Part shown: positions 1 to 7,092 of the stretch, piece after piece
Layout of the letters: every line of letters starts with the position of its first letter
Position numbering within the stretch: the stretch's first letter is position 1
Notes under the pieces: generated by a model
What the model was told of the DNA's origin: nothing
Databases searched by the model: none
What the model saw: the letters and a program-made list of their open reading frames with translations, nothing else
Position numbers and translations under genes: made by a program
DNA from: CAYJIL01 sp964370235
GTDB lineage: Bacteria; Bacteroidota; Bacteroidia; Bacteroidales; Rikenellaceae
Length of the DNA: 8,571 bases
Reading direction: 5' to 3'
Assembly: GCA_964370235.1 (NCBI GenBank)
Contig: CAYJIL010000097.1
Coordinates: 1-8,571 of the forward strand

Positions 1-34
1 AACTTTTTGGGGGCATTTAAGTACTAGAAACATT

Positions 35-55
35 AGCAATTATAGTATAATTGCT
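35..55. repeat. Short perfect inverted repeat downstream of the DUF4251 gene
   Basis: The arms AGCAATTATA (35-44) and TATAATTGCT (46-55) are exact reverse complements around a single base. As RNA they would form a stem of about 9 bp with a 3-nt loop. The repeat lies 23 nt past the stop codon of the minus-strand DUF4251 gene, where a terminator would be expected. On that strand, however, no U-run follows the hairpin; the T-run (from 62-68) comes before it. It may be a weak terminator or a 3' end stabiliser. Nothing else is recognisable in bases 1-78. Confidence 0.4.
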
Positions 56-78
56 GTGCGACAAAAAAATTGAAACTA

Positions 79-615
79 TTACAGAATAGAAATTATATCG
101 CCTCGATAGCGTGCTGCACCATCAAAGTCTGTTGCTACCGAAAGCTGAGCACCAACACCTGTTTTACCACTATTAATAGTAAAAGTATATCTGTTTACAC
201 CTTGGTTTTGGGTAACTTTTATAATTAATTCCCACCCTTTTTTGTTTTGTTTGTGCTCAACGGTGTATTCTCCTTTGGTCAAAAATAGTTCTAGACGAGA
301 TGTTAGAGCTGGCCCACTATAAGCATTATGCGAACCATAAACAGGAAGATGGCACTTGAAATAATCTTCGGTTAGTTCAATAAAAAACTCTTGGTTCAAT
401 TTAATGTTCGAAGTTGGTAGACGAGGAGCCCACGATAATTCGGTTGCACGATAACGTAATGTTTCGTTAATGAATGCTTGGGCAATTAACTCTTGATCGT
501 GCTTTTCTTGTTGCTCGCGTTTAGCTTTGCGTTCGGCTTTATCTAGTTTTTGAGCAAAAATTGGTGTTTGCAAACCAAAGGCAAATAGGCTTAAAATTAA
601 AATCAGTTGCTTCAT
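79..615 (-). CDS. DUF4251 domain-containing secreted protein
   Basis: A 178-aa protein of unknown function. Residues 1-21 form a signal peptide (MK followed by a long Leu/Ile/Phe core ending PIFA|Q), so it is predicted to be exported to the periplasm. There is no lipobox cysteine, so it should not be a lipoprotein. Residues 23-41 form a very charged Lys/Glu/Arg helix (KLDKAERKAKREQQEK), common just after the signal peptide in this family. The rest (about 42-178) matches my memory of the Bacteroidota-specific DUF4251 fold: a beta-rich domain with a GSHNAYSG-like segment, then alternating strands (GWELIIKVTQ, NRYTFTINSG, GAQLSVATDF) and a C-terminal YRGDI motif. The ATG at 613-615 is supported by the signal peptide directly after it. 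It diverges from the Hc1 gene. I could not find a TAnnTTTG box upstream on this strand. The family assignment is by pattern and the function is unknown. Confidence 0.82.
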   Translation of the reverse strand: MKQLILILSLFAFGLQTPIFAQKLDKAERKAKREQQEKHDQELIAQAFINETLRYRATELSWAPRLPTSNIKLNQEFFIELTEDYFKCHLPVYGSHNAYSGPALTSRLELFLTKGEYTVEHKQNKKGWELIIKVTQNQGVNRYTFTINSGKTGVGAQLSVATDFDGAARYRGDIISIL

Positions 616-678
616 AGTAACATATTTTAGTTAAGTGTTATTATTTTGTTATAATTTGCTAAGAAATACACTTTATAA

Positions 679-708
679 TTGTATTTAACGTTTTTATCAT
701 TATATTTG
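679..708 (+). promoter_or_regulatory. Bacteroidota-type promoter of the Hc1 gene
   Basis: TTG at 679-681 and TATATTTG at 701-708 are separated by exactly 19 bases. This fits the Bacteroidota primary sigma factor pattern (-33 TTG/TTTG, -7 TAnnTTTG). Transcription should start a few bases after 708, giving an AT-rich leader of about 25-30 nt before the ATG at 742 with no Shine-Dalgarno sequence. It also rules out the in-frame TTG at 679 as a start codon, because that TTG is the -33 box itself. Confidence 0.75.
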
Positions 709-741
709 CATAACTTTAATAATCTTAAATTTATTATACCT

Positions 742-918
742 ATGAATGAACTATTATCACAAATCGCTGCTGAAATAGCACTTTTCACAGAGAATGCAAA
801 TCACCAGGCAGAGAAAGGCAATAAGGCAGCAGGTACGCGTGCACGCAAAAGCTCACTAACTCTAGAGAAACTTCTAAAAGAGTTCCGTAAACTATCTCTT
901 GAAGATTCAAAGAAGTAG
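742..918 (+). CDS. Histone H1-like nucleoid protein, Hc1 family
   Basis: A 58-aa basic protein that resembles the short Bacteroidota members of the Hc1 / histone H1-like family (Pfam Hc1). The features seen are an amphipathic N-terminal helix (MNELLSQIAAEIALFTE), the hallmark stretch EKGNKAAGTRARKSS at residues 24-38, and a second Lys/Arg-rich helix (LEKLLKEFRKL). Family members are small cytoplasmic DNA-binding proteins thought to help compact the nucleoid. The ATG at 742 is chosen because the open frame extended to TTG 679 would begin inside the promoter and would add a hydrophobic tail foreign to this family. It is monocistronic, with its own promoter upstream and an intrinsic terminator 22 nt after the stop. 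It is longer than only the most minimal proteins but of typical length for the family in this phylum. DNA binding is inferred from family membership. Confidence 0.88.
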   Translation: MNELLSQIAAEIALFTENANHQAEKGNKAAGTRARKSSLTLEKLLKEFRKLSLEDSKK

Positions 919-940
919 TTTTACACGCTTTTGATCGGAC

Positions 941-970
941 AGGCTATCACTTTGTGGTGGCCTTTTTTTT
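941..970 (+). terminator. Rho-independent terminator of the Hc1 gene
   Basis: AGGCTATCAC (941-950) pairs with GTGGTGGCCT (954-963) across a TTT loop. The result is a 10-bp stem with two G-U wobbles and a GC-rich base, followed by an uninterrupted T-run ending at 970. This is a canonical intrinsic terminator placed 22 nt after the Hc1 stop codon. Confidence 0.88.
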
Positions 971-1005
971 GTATTTACCATAATAATATGGTAAATACAA
1001 AAAAA
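964..1005. repeat. Long perfect palindrome between convergent genes, possible bidirectional terminator
   Basis: GTATTTACCAT (971-981) and ATGGTAAATAC (988-998) are exact reverse complements around AATAAT. The pairing extends outward through a T-run (964-970) and a matching A-run (999-1005), giving arms of 18 bp in total. It lies between the Hc1 terminator and the stop codon of the minus-strand GH89 copy A, 14 nt from that stop, so it probably ends the GH89 transcript. On the minus strand the U-run is the 5' arm of the stem, not a tail after it, so this is not a textbook terminator. A protein-binding site is the alternative. Confidence 0.6.
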
Positions 1006-1019
1006 TACACACTGCCTAT

Positions 1020-3257
1020 TTATTTGGTATAATATCTGTTAAACACCTCTAGGGCTACTTTCAATGCATCAGCATTTGGATTAATTACATATTCGTTTTG
1101 GCTATTAATCCACTTTAACTCAATGTCTCTAAACATTTTATTATCAACACTCGAATACTCCTTTGGCTTATCTGAGCTATGAATTGTGCCCTCTTCACCC
1201 GTTATGGTGTCCGAAGTTGCATCTTGAACCGAGGATGCCGAATTGCTAGCTAGGTAGTCAATATATAGCGACCAACGTGGTAGATAGTAGTCTTTTAGCA
1301 TACCACCCCACTCTCGATGACCATAATCACGAACAGCACTACGCTCCTTTGTCCAAGTACCAATTAATAAACGTGCATTATATTCATAAAATTTTTGATT
1401 CTCATGATTTTTTGAATATTTTTTTGCAAAATCGAGCCATCTTTGCACATAAAACATTGGATGTGAGCTAAGTAATTCATCTTGCGATTTTAGTAAATCT
1501 AAAAACTCATGGCTATATTTTTTAAAGTTAGCCATATCGCCAGCCTTATAACTGTCTACAAAGTTATAGTATGCATCACGTGCTTTGTCCGAAATAAATT
1601 GACGCACTAGGTCTACTGCATCATAGACATAGGTTTGTGAATGGGTAAAATTGTCGGCTACGCTCAAATACTGCTCAACCCCTTGAGCAAATAGCTCAGT
1701 ATCGTAGTATGTTTGGCACTGGCTCCACGCCGAAGCAGTTATCTTGCGCCCTTTTAGGCTAGGAGGTGCACAAAATACCGATTCCGAAGGCCTACGCCCA
1801 TGCTCCCATGTACCATATATTGTTTTATGAAATATACTCCACGCATCTTTAAGAGCCTGAGAATTGGTGTTATAGCGCCTTTGAGCATATGAGTCAACCC
1901 ATTTGTCAATATCGAGCTCCTTGCTATGCCATCTCATTTCGCTAGCCAAATCAAAAGCAATGGGGTTTACTTCGATTCCTTCGGCAAACGCACCCGTACC
2001 CACAAACGATTTAGATGCCACTGGGTCGTTAAGCGCACGAATAGGCTGAGTTGCTATTGCATCGAGCCTACCATGTGACCCAATGTTGCCTCCCCAGTTT
2101 GTAATGTGTCCCCACACCCACGGGTAGCCCTCAAAACCCTCTCGCTCGTGCCAACGAGACCAATATTCGGCACAAATATCTACAACCATTGTGTTTTGTG
2201 GTGTTAGCCCCGACAACAATTTTTTGGTTGGGTTACCACCCCACGACTGTATTACCCATATCGAATTTTTGTTATTTCGCTGCATAGCACGCTCTACACT
2301 AGATGCACACTGGGCAACATCTAACGACCCACTATGCCCCCCTTCGTGAAAAAGATCACCTGCAAAAAAACGACACTCACCATATAGTTTCTTTGTTTGC
2401 TCATACCACACATCTGCCATTTGGTCAAACAAAGGGTCGGTTGGAGCAAGTAGCAACGGACGAGTCAAGCCATTCCATGTACCTTGGTCTAGCATTTGAG
2501 CATCTGGGTAGCGCTCTTTAAGAGATTGAGGCACCATACCATAAAAACCCTGTAACATTGGCTCCATGCCATAAAGACGCATTCTCTCTAATATTTTTGT
2601 TTGTAGCTGCTCTTGCTTGTCGAGCCACTCTTGGGGCAGAGGACCTGCCTCGCCCTCCATATTACCCATCAAGAACCATGGCAAAAAAGCAGGCCCAGTA
2701 ATAAACTCTAGAGCCTCTGCCTTTGTGTAGCCAAACTGCGATAGGGTGTTAATCCACACTATCTCGGCTCCAATGGTAGCAAGCGGAGTAGTTACACCAC
2801 TAAGTGCCATAAAATCAATCTCTCGTTCCCACTGTTCCCAGTCCCAAAACAGCATAGTGTAACCATAGGTGCAGTAGTTATAGTTGAATTGGTGCGTAAG
2901 CCTTGTAGTTATTGTTGTGTCGATGCTAGGCATGGTGCTTGGCAAATCTAGTGCATCGCCACACCACGAAACCGAGCTATTCAAACCATATTTCAACACC
3001 CAATTAAAACCCGAAGCACAGCTAATGGCACTATTGGCGGTTATTTTAATTTTGCGCTTAGTAGTTTTGACAGTAAAAAAATCGAGTGAATCGACCCTAT
3101 CATCTATAACAAAAGTAACCCTATTAGAGAGAGCCGGAACAACTCTCTCTACCATAGAATTAAGATTGTGTATTTGATTAGTAGTGTTTTGAGCATAAGT
3201 AACAAAAGCTACAAATGATAGCACCACTGAGATTACGTACTTTTTTATAGAGACCAT
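1020..3257 (-). CDS. Alpha-N-acetylglucosaminidase, family GH89 (second copy, A)
   Basis: A 745-aa exported glycosidase related over its full length to human NAGLU. It should hydrolyse terminal alpha-linked N-acetylglucosamine with retention. The signal peptide is residues 1-22 (TYA|QN) with no lipobox, so it is probably periplasmic or released. The domains are NAGLU N-terminal about 25-115, a TIM barrel about 120-450, and an alpha-helical C-terminal domain about 455-745. The acid/base Glu is E305 (DLFHEGGH) and the nucleophile is E426 (AEGIEVNP). Also conserved are N127 and C129 (NYCT), W261, W339, W635 and Y645. Several pocket positions differ from copy B and from human NAGLU as I recall it: NMEGEAG has E203 where a Trp is expected, DICAEYW replaces DLFAES, and NWGG replaces NFGG. 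A hydrophilic Ser/Thr/Glu-rich insertion lies at about 672-705. The ATG lies 6 nt after copy B's stop, so the two are co-transcribed and perhaps translationally coupled. Enzyme class is secure; exact substrate is not. Confidence 0.92.
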   Translation of the reverse strand: MVSIKKYVISVVLSFVAFVTYAQNTTNQIHNLNSMVERVVPALSNRVTFVIDDRVDSLDFFTVKTTKRKIKITANSAISCASGFNWVLKYGLNSSVSWCGDALDLPSTMPSIDTTITTRLTHQFNYNYCTYGYTMLFWDWEQWEREIDFMALSGVTTPLATIGAEIVWINTLSQFGYTKAEALEFITGPAFLPWFLMGNMEGEAGPLPQEWLDKQEQLQTKILERMRLYGMEPMLQGFYGMVPQSLKERYPDAQMLDQGTWNGLTRPLLLAPTDPLFDQMADVWYEQTKKLYGECRFFAGDLFHEGGHSGSLDVAQCASSVERAMQRNNKNSIWVIQSWGGNPTKKLLSGLTPQNTMVVDICAEYWSRWHEREGFEGYPWVWGHITNWGGNIGSHGRLDAIATQPIRALNDPVASKSFVGTGAFAEGIEVNPIAFDLASEMRWHSKELDIDKWVDSYAQRRYNTNSQALKDAWSIFHKTIYGTWEHGRRPSESVFCAPPSLKGRKITASAWSQCQTYYDTELFAQGVEQYLSVADNFTHSQTYVYDAVDLVRQFISDKARDAYYNFVDSYKAGDMANFKKYSHEFLDLLKSQDELLSSHPMFYVQRWLDFAKKYSKNHENQKFYEYNARLLIGTWTKERSAVRDYGHREWGGMLKDYYLPRWSLYIDYLASNSASSVQDATSDTITGEEGTIHSSDKPKEYSSVDNKMFRDIELKWINSQNEYVINPNADALKVALEVFNRYYTK

Positions 3258-3263
3258 ATTACA

Positions 3264-5420
3264 TTAATTATTAAAAACTATATTAAAAATATTTTGAGCC
3301 GTTGAAACAACATCGGGCGAGTCGCTAGAGTCATATATATTTGTGTCGTTTGCCCATTTTTCGTCTACCAAATAAAAATCTATTTCTTTAGCTGGTTCAC
3401 CATTCAATTGGCTCGAAAGATTATCCAGATACATCTCCCAACGTACATAGTATAAATCTCTTAGGATACCACTCCACTCACGGTGTGCATAATCACGCAA
3501 ACCGCCATCTTCCGATGCTTTGCGGTTGCCCCACGTGGTTATCTGAACACGTGCATTCCACTCATATAGTTTTTTCTCCGATGTAGTAGTGCCAAGATTC
3601 TTGGCTTTTTCGATCCATGTTCCTACCTCAAACTCTTTGCGAGTCGACAGCAGCTGATCTTGAAGCAAGATGAGAGAAAGGAACTCTTTTTTTGCCATTT
3701 CGAAACCTAGCTTGTCTTGAGCATTGTAGCAAGACTTTAAAGTAGCAAGTATCATGCGCCCTTTTTCGGCAATTGCTTGGCGAGTGATGTCTACCAAATC
3801 GTGCTCGTAGTTATTGTTACCTTTAAACTTATCGGCAACCGAAATATATTCACGAGCTGCATCAATCACCTCTTTTGGGTCGTAGTAGTCTGTCATTTCT
3901 GACCAACTAGATGCTTGGTAGGCATCTAACGATGGGCGAGCACAAAAAATAGATTCGGTTGTACCCTGCTGTGTAGATTGTGGTGGGCAATTATATATCG
4001 AGTTGCTTAATTTAATCCAAGCCTGCTCTATTTGCTCGTTATTTTCGCCGTAGCGTGCAAAGCAGTAATTGCGCAACCACTCATCTTTATCAAACTTTTG
4101 CTCTCTCCAAGGAAGCTCCGAAGCTAACTCATACATAACTGCGTTATTCTCGGCGCCTTCCATAGACAAACCAACGCCCACAAGCGTTGAGCCCTTAACA
4201 CCCGATTTGGCTGTATAGAAACTATTAATCACGTGCTGCATCTTGCCGTGTAGGCCTACATTACCTCCAAAGTTAAGCAGCATTGAGTATATCCACGAAT
4301 GTTTACCATAGCCATCTTTACGATTCCACGTAGATTTTGGGTCGCCCCACTGTGGACGGCTTTCGCTAAATAGGTCAACTACAATAATATCGCCTGCATC
4401 CAAATTCTTAATCATTTGGTCGTATGGGTTTGCTTGCCACGCCTGCGCTACCCACTTTGCATCGGGATTAGTTGCTTTCATCTGCTTCATTATTGCCTTG
4501 CCAGCAGCGTCAAGATCTACGCCTCCAATGTGTCCTCCCTCGTGAAAAGGATCCATGCTATAATAGTTTGCTTTGCCATATAGTTTCTCGAGTTCTTGAT
4601 AGTATATAGTAGCAATTCTATCAAAATTCTCATCTGTTGGCAACAAAAAAGCAGGACGCTTGTATGAACACCATAAACCGGGATCAGATACATCTAAGCC
4701 AAGTCGCTCCTTTGAATTATTTGGAACCATTCCCGAATAACCAGCAAAGATGGGTTCGATGTCAAACTCTTTCATTCGGCTAACAATCTTTTTTTGTAGC
4801 TCGGCTCGTTGCTCATACCAACTATCGGGATTTGCACCTCCCCACCCTTCGAGATTATTCATAAGAAACCACGCCTGAAAAGCTGGCCCCGCAATAAATT
4901 CGTTGATCTCGTCCTTTGAGTAACCCAAACGATCTAGCACGTTATACCAAACGGTTTCGGTACCTGTAATTGCCAATGGTAGATTGATTCCATGTAGTGC
5001 CATCCAATCAATCTCTTGCTCCCATCGCTGCCAATCCCAAAACGCCATCGTATAGGAGTGAGTGCAATAGTTTAGGTTATATCTCAAGGTTTGTGTTGTA
5101 GAATATCTCTCTTTTTTTGTTACAGCAGGGAGTGTTTCGGGTAAATCGGCAGTCATTCCGTTCCACGAAAGGTGAATGCCAGCATAATATTTTAGGTACC
5201 AGTTAATACCCGCTGCAATAGAGACATAATCATTTCCACGAACAACAACTTTTGAACCTTTTTGATCTAGCTCAAAAAAATCATCCGACGAATTGATCCT
5301 CTCGATAACAAACTTTTTTGAAGCTCCAGCATCTATTCTTTCGAGTAGCCCCGTTATAGGGTTCGCATAAATAGATAGCGATAAGAAGAGTGAAATAATT
5401 GAAATAATAACTACTTTCAT
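3264..5420 (-). CDS. Alpha-N-acetylglucosaminidase, family GH89 (first copy, B)
   Basis: A 718-aa exported GH89 enzyme, the first gene of the pair. It removes terminal alpha-GlcNAc; known family substrates are heparan sulfate ends and GlcNAc-alpha-1,4-Gal caps of mucin. The signal peptide is residues 1-19 (IYA|NP), not a lipoprotein type. The domains are NAGLU N-terminal about 20-105, a TIM barrel about 108-440, and a C-terminal helical domain about 445-716. The barrel opens with NYCTHSYTMAFWDW (N117, C119) and EIDWMALHGINL, very like human NAGLU. The acid/base is E294 (DPFHEGGH) and the nucleophile is E421 (MEGAENNA). The pocket residues W193, W250, W328, F384, W630 and Y644 are all in the expected places, so this copy looks fully canonical. 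Its length is close to the human enzyme's. It has its own promoter at 5526-5555, a leader of about 100 nt without a Shine-Dalgarno sequence, and copy A 6 nt downstream. No SusC/SusD genes, sulfatases or polysaccharide lyases are visible nearby. Confidence 0.94.
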   Translation of the reverse strand: MKVVIISIISLFLSLSIYANPITGLLERIDAGASKKFVIERINSSDDFFELDQKGSKVVVRGNDYVSIAAGINWYLKYYAGIHLSWNGMTADLPETLPAVTKKERYSTTQTLRYNLNYCTHSYTMAFWDWQRWEQEIDWMALHGINLPLAITGTETVWYNVLDRLGYSKDEINEFIAGPAFQAWFLMNNLEGWGGANPDSWYEQRAELQKKIVSRMKEFDIEPIFAGYSGMVPNNSKERLGLDVSDPGLWCSYKRPAFLLPTDENFDRIATIYYQELEKLYGKANYYSMDPFHEGGHIGGVDLDAAGKAIMKQMKATNPDAKWVAQAWQANPYDQMIKNLDAGDIIVVDLFSESRPQWGDPKSTWNRKDGYGKHSWIYSMLLNFGGNVGLHGKMQHVINSFYTAKSGVKGSTLVGVGLSMEGAENNAVMYELASELPWREQKFDKDEWLRNYCFARYGENNEQIEQAWIKLSNSIYNCPPQSTQQGTTESIFCARPSLDAYQASSWSEMTDYYDPKEVIDAAREYISVADKFKGNNNYEHDLVDITRQAIAEKGRMILATLKSCYNAQDKLGFEMAKKEFLSLILLQDQLLSTRKEFEVGTWIEKAKNLGTTTSEKKLYEWNARVQITTWGNRKASEDGGLRDYAHREWSGILRDLYYVRWEMYLDNLSSQLNGEPAKEIDFYLVDEKWANDTNIYDSSDSPDVVSTAQNIFNIVFNN

Positions 5421-5494
5421 ATTAAATTTTATAAATTGGTTTTTAATAAACTGCTAAAAGCAAACGACAACAAAATACGCTTGCTAATAAAACA

Positions 5495-5534
5495 ATATCT
5501 TTGGGCAAATTCTTTCGACTTTACCCAAAGATAT
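5495..5534. repeat. Perfect 11-bp inverted repeat at the GH89 promoter / lyase 3' region
   Basis: ATATCTTTGGG (5495-5505) and CCCAAAGATAT (5524-5534) are exact reverse complements separated by 18 bases. There are two readings. In RNA arriving from the lyase gene, the repeat would fold into a stem followed by the U-rich UGUUUUAUU, which could be a terminator for the lyase transcript ending at 5590. Alternatively, it is an operator: the right arm contains the complete minus-strand -7 box (5526-5533) of the GH89 promoter, and the left arm falls about 20 bases into the transcribed region. Both roles are possible together. Confidence 0.6.
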
Positions 5535-5555
5535 ATTAACACGCATACTCAGCAA
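5526..5555 (-). promoter_or_regulatory. Bacteroidota-type promoter of the GH89 pair
   Basis: On the minus strand, TTG (5555-5553) is followed after exactly 19 bases by TATCTTTG (5533-5526), matching the TTG-N19-TAnnTTTG pattern. Transcription would start near 5519-5522, giving a leader of about 100 nt before the GH89 copy B ATG at 5420. The -7 box sits inside one arm of an 11-bp inverted repeat, a natural place for repressor control. Confidence 0.65.
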
Positions 5556-5570
5556 GATATGCTGTGTGTT
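5538..5570. repeat. Imperfect hairpin just past the lyase stop codon
   Basis: AACACGCATA (5538-5547) can pair with TATGC (5558-5562) and GTGTT (5566-5570), leaving a 3-nt bulge (5563-5565) and a 10-nt loop. It lies about 20 nt after the lyase stop on the minus strand and overlaps the -33 box of the GH89 promoter. No U-run follows it directly. It may help end or protect the lyase mRNA, but it could be chance. Confidence 0.3.
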
Positions 5571-5589
5571 TAGTTCGATTGGTTATATA

Positions 5590-7035
5590 CTATAAACTAT
5601 CTCCAAAGTCTTGGCGGAATTTATATAATAGTTTAGATGCCCAATCCGAAGTTGGCTCTAGCCCACCCATAAAGAAACGTAGCACTGGTGGCTCAAAAGT
5701 GAATTTAAGACCGCCAATTAGCTCACGATTATCATATAGCCATGTCAAGCGATCGATTACATAGTTTAGTTGCGATAGGGTGAATACACGGCGAGGTATA
5801 GCAAGGCGAAGTAGTTCGACATCTGCCATAATCTCAACACCATTCTCGTCTCTAACACTAGATACAGTACCACGCTCCATACCACGCACACCCGAAATTA
5901 GGTAGAATGCTGCTGCTAGTGCACCGGCAGGGTATTCTTCTTGTGGAATATGCGAACAAAACTCCATTGCATCAACGTGGCAACCCAAAACTCCAGCAGG
6001 TGTTACAACTGGGATTCCACGCTTGTCTAGCTCGTCAACAGTATATTTAATAAAGGCTGGCGATTGGCTTATCATTGTTTCGTCCAAAGTTTCACGCAAA
6101 CCAACTGCCATAGCTTCAATCTCACGAACCGAGATACCACCATAGGTAAGGAATCCTTCGTAAAGAGGAATTAAAGCCTCCATCTTTTCGTATATTTCGC
6201 GACGATTGGTACATATACCACCACCACGAGACGAAGATAGCTTGCGAGCCGAGAAGTAGACTAGATCGGCAAGACCTGTCATAGTTTTAAGAATATCGCT
6301 CATGGTATTCTCTTTCCACTGCTCCTCGCGCTGCTTTATTAGGTATGCATTTTCGCCTATCAAAGAGGCATCAAGTACAAGCATCTTACCATACTTGTCG
6401 GCAAGTGCTCTTACATCGATTAGGTTTCGCATCGAGAAAGGTTGACCACCAATTAGGTTGGTAGATGCCTCCATGCGAATAAACGGAACTTTATCGCCAT
6501 GCTCGATTAAGCACTCCTCTAGCTTTTCTATATTTATATTACCTTTGAACGGGTTTGTAGATTTTATCTCTAGTGCATCTTCATACAAAAGTTCTACAAT
6601 CGTACCACCATTCTCTAGAATGTGAGCTAACGATGTTGTAAAGTGGTAGTTCATAGGAACAACATCACCTTTCTTTACGTATGTTTTGCTAATGATATTC
6701 TCGGCAGCACGACCTTGGTGAACTGGCAATAGATATTTTTTGCCCAACACATCCTCTACTGCGCTCTGAAGTTTCATAAACGACTGTGAACCAGCATAGG
6801 CATCATCTGCCTGAAACATTGCTGCTATTTGATTATCACTCATAGCATTAGTTCCACTGTCTGTAAGCATATCTAGGAATACATCCTTTGTATTAAGACG
6901 AAAAGTATTGAAACCAGCTTCTTTAATTGCATCGAAACGACGCTCGATCGGCACTAGATGTAGTTTTTGTACAACTCTTACTTTGTGTAGCTCTAGAGGA
7001 AGCGACTCCCCCGAATAGAATTTTACGTTACTCAT
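5590..7035 (-). CDS. PLP-dependent beta-eliminating lyase (tryptophanase / tyrosine phenol-lyase family)
   Basis: A 481-aa cytoplasmic fold-type I PLP enzyme of the TnaA/Tpl family, which splits an amino acid into pyruvate, ammonia and the side-chain leaving group (indole, phenol or sulfide). Motifs seen: LTDSGTNAMSD (58-67), AYAGS with Y80, HQGRAAEN with the phosphate-binding QGR (107-109), STNLIGGQP with N193, LDAS with the PLP-pyridine Asp D222, SARK with the Schiff-base lysine K265, MERG with R388, and the carboxylate-binding IPRR (413-416). FTT (132-134) and MERG are tyrosine phenol-lyase features; E. coli tryptophanase has FDT and VEIG there. Two positions conserved in both model enzymes differ: the Arg of DATR/DSAR is L225, and the His of GGHA is L350, with H353 nearby. 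Automatic annotation would probably say tryptophanase, but the substrate is uncertain. The ATG at 7035 fits the family N-terminus. It has its own -7 box upstream, no signal peptide, and no TnaC-type leader peptide. Confidence 0.88.
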   Translation of the reverse strand: MSNVKFYSGESLPLELHKVRVVQKLHLVPIERRFDAIKEAGFNTFRLNTKDVFLDMLTDSGTNAMSDNQIAAMFQADDAYAGSQSFMKLQSAVEDVLGKKYLLPVHQGRAAENIISKTYVKKGDVVPMNYHFTTSLAHILENGGTIVELLYEDALEIKSTNPFKGNINIEKLEECLIEHGDKVPFIRMEASTNLIGGQPFSMRNLIDVRALADKYGKMLVLDASLIGENAYLIKQREEQWKENTMSDILKTMTGLADLVYFSARKLSSSRGGGICTNRREIYEKMEALIPLYEGFLTYGGISVREIEAMAVGLRETLDETMISQSPAFIKYTVDELDKRGIPVVTPAGVLGCHVDAMEFCSHIPQEEYPAGALAAAFYLISGVRGMERGTVSSVRDENGVEIMADVELLRLAIPRRVFTLSQLNYVIDRLTWLYDNRELIGGLKFTFEPPVLRFFMGGLEPTSDWASKLLYKFRQDFGDSL

Positions 7036-7092
7036 AATTTGTATCTATATATTTAAGTTATGGTTAAATAGCGCATTAATTACACTAAACTA

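Noticed and set aside
1277..2521. Short plus-strand open frames at 1277-1471 and 2303-2521
   Set aside because: Both are shadows of the conserved GH89 coding sequence on the other strand, with His-rich or otherwise atypical composition.
2884..3177. A 97-codon plus-strand open frame with a hydrophobic stretch
   Set aside because: It is entirely antisense to the N-terminal part of GH89 copy A, and its composition mirrors the other strand. No promoter or family features support it.
1020..5420. A polysaccharide utilization locus built around the GH89 pair
   Set aside because: No SusC/SusD pair, sigma/anti-sigma or hybrid two-component regulator, sulfatase or polysaccharide lyase is visible in the window. 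Two glycosidases alone do not establish such a locus.
5564..5764. A 66-codon plus-strand open frame at the 3' end of the lyase gene
   Set aside because: Nearly all of it is antisense to the conserved C-terminus of the lyase, with no initiation signal or family features.
7053..7076. A tiny minus-strand leader open frame (MRYLTIT) before the lyase gene, considered as a TnaC-like leader peptide
   Set aside because: It has only seven codons, no Trp, and no Pro before a stop as in TnaC. Such short frames are expected by chance.
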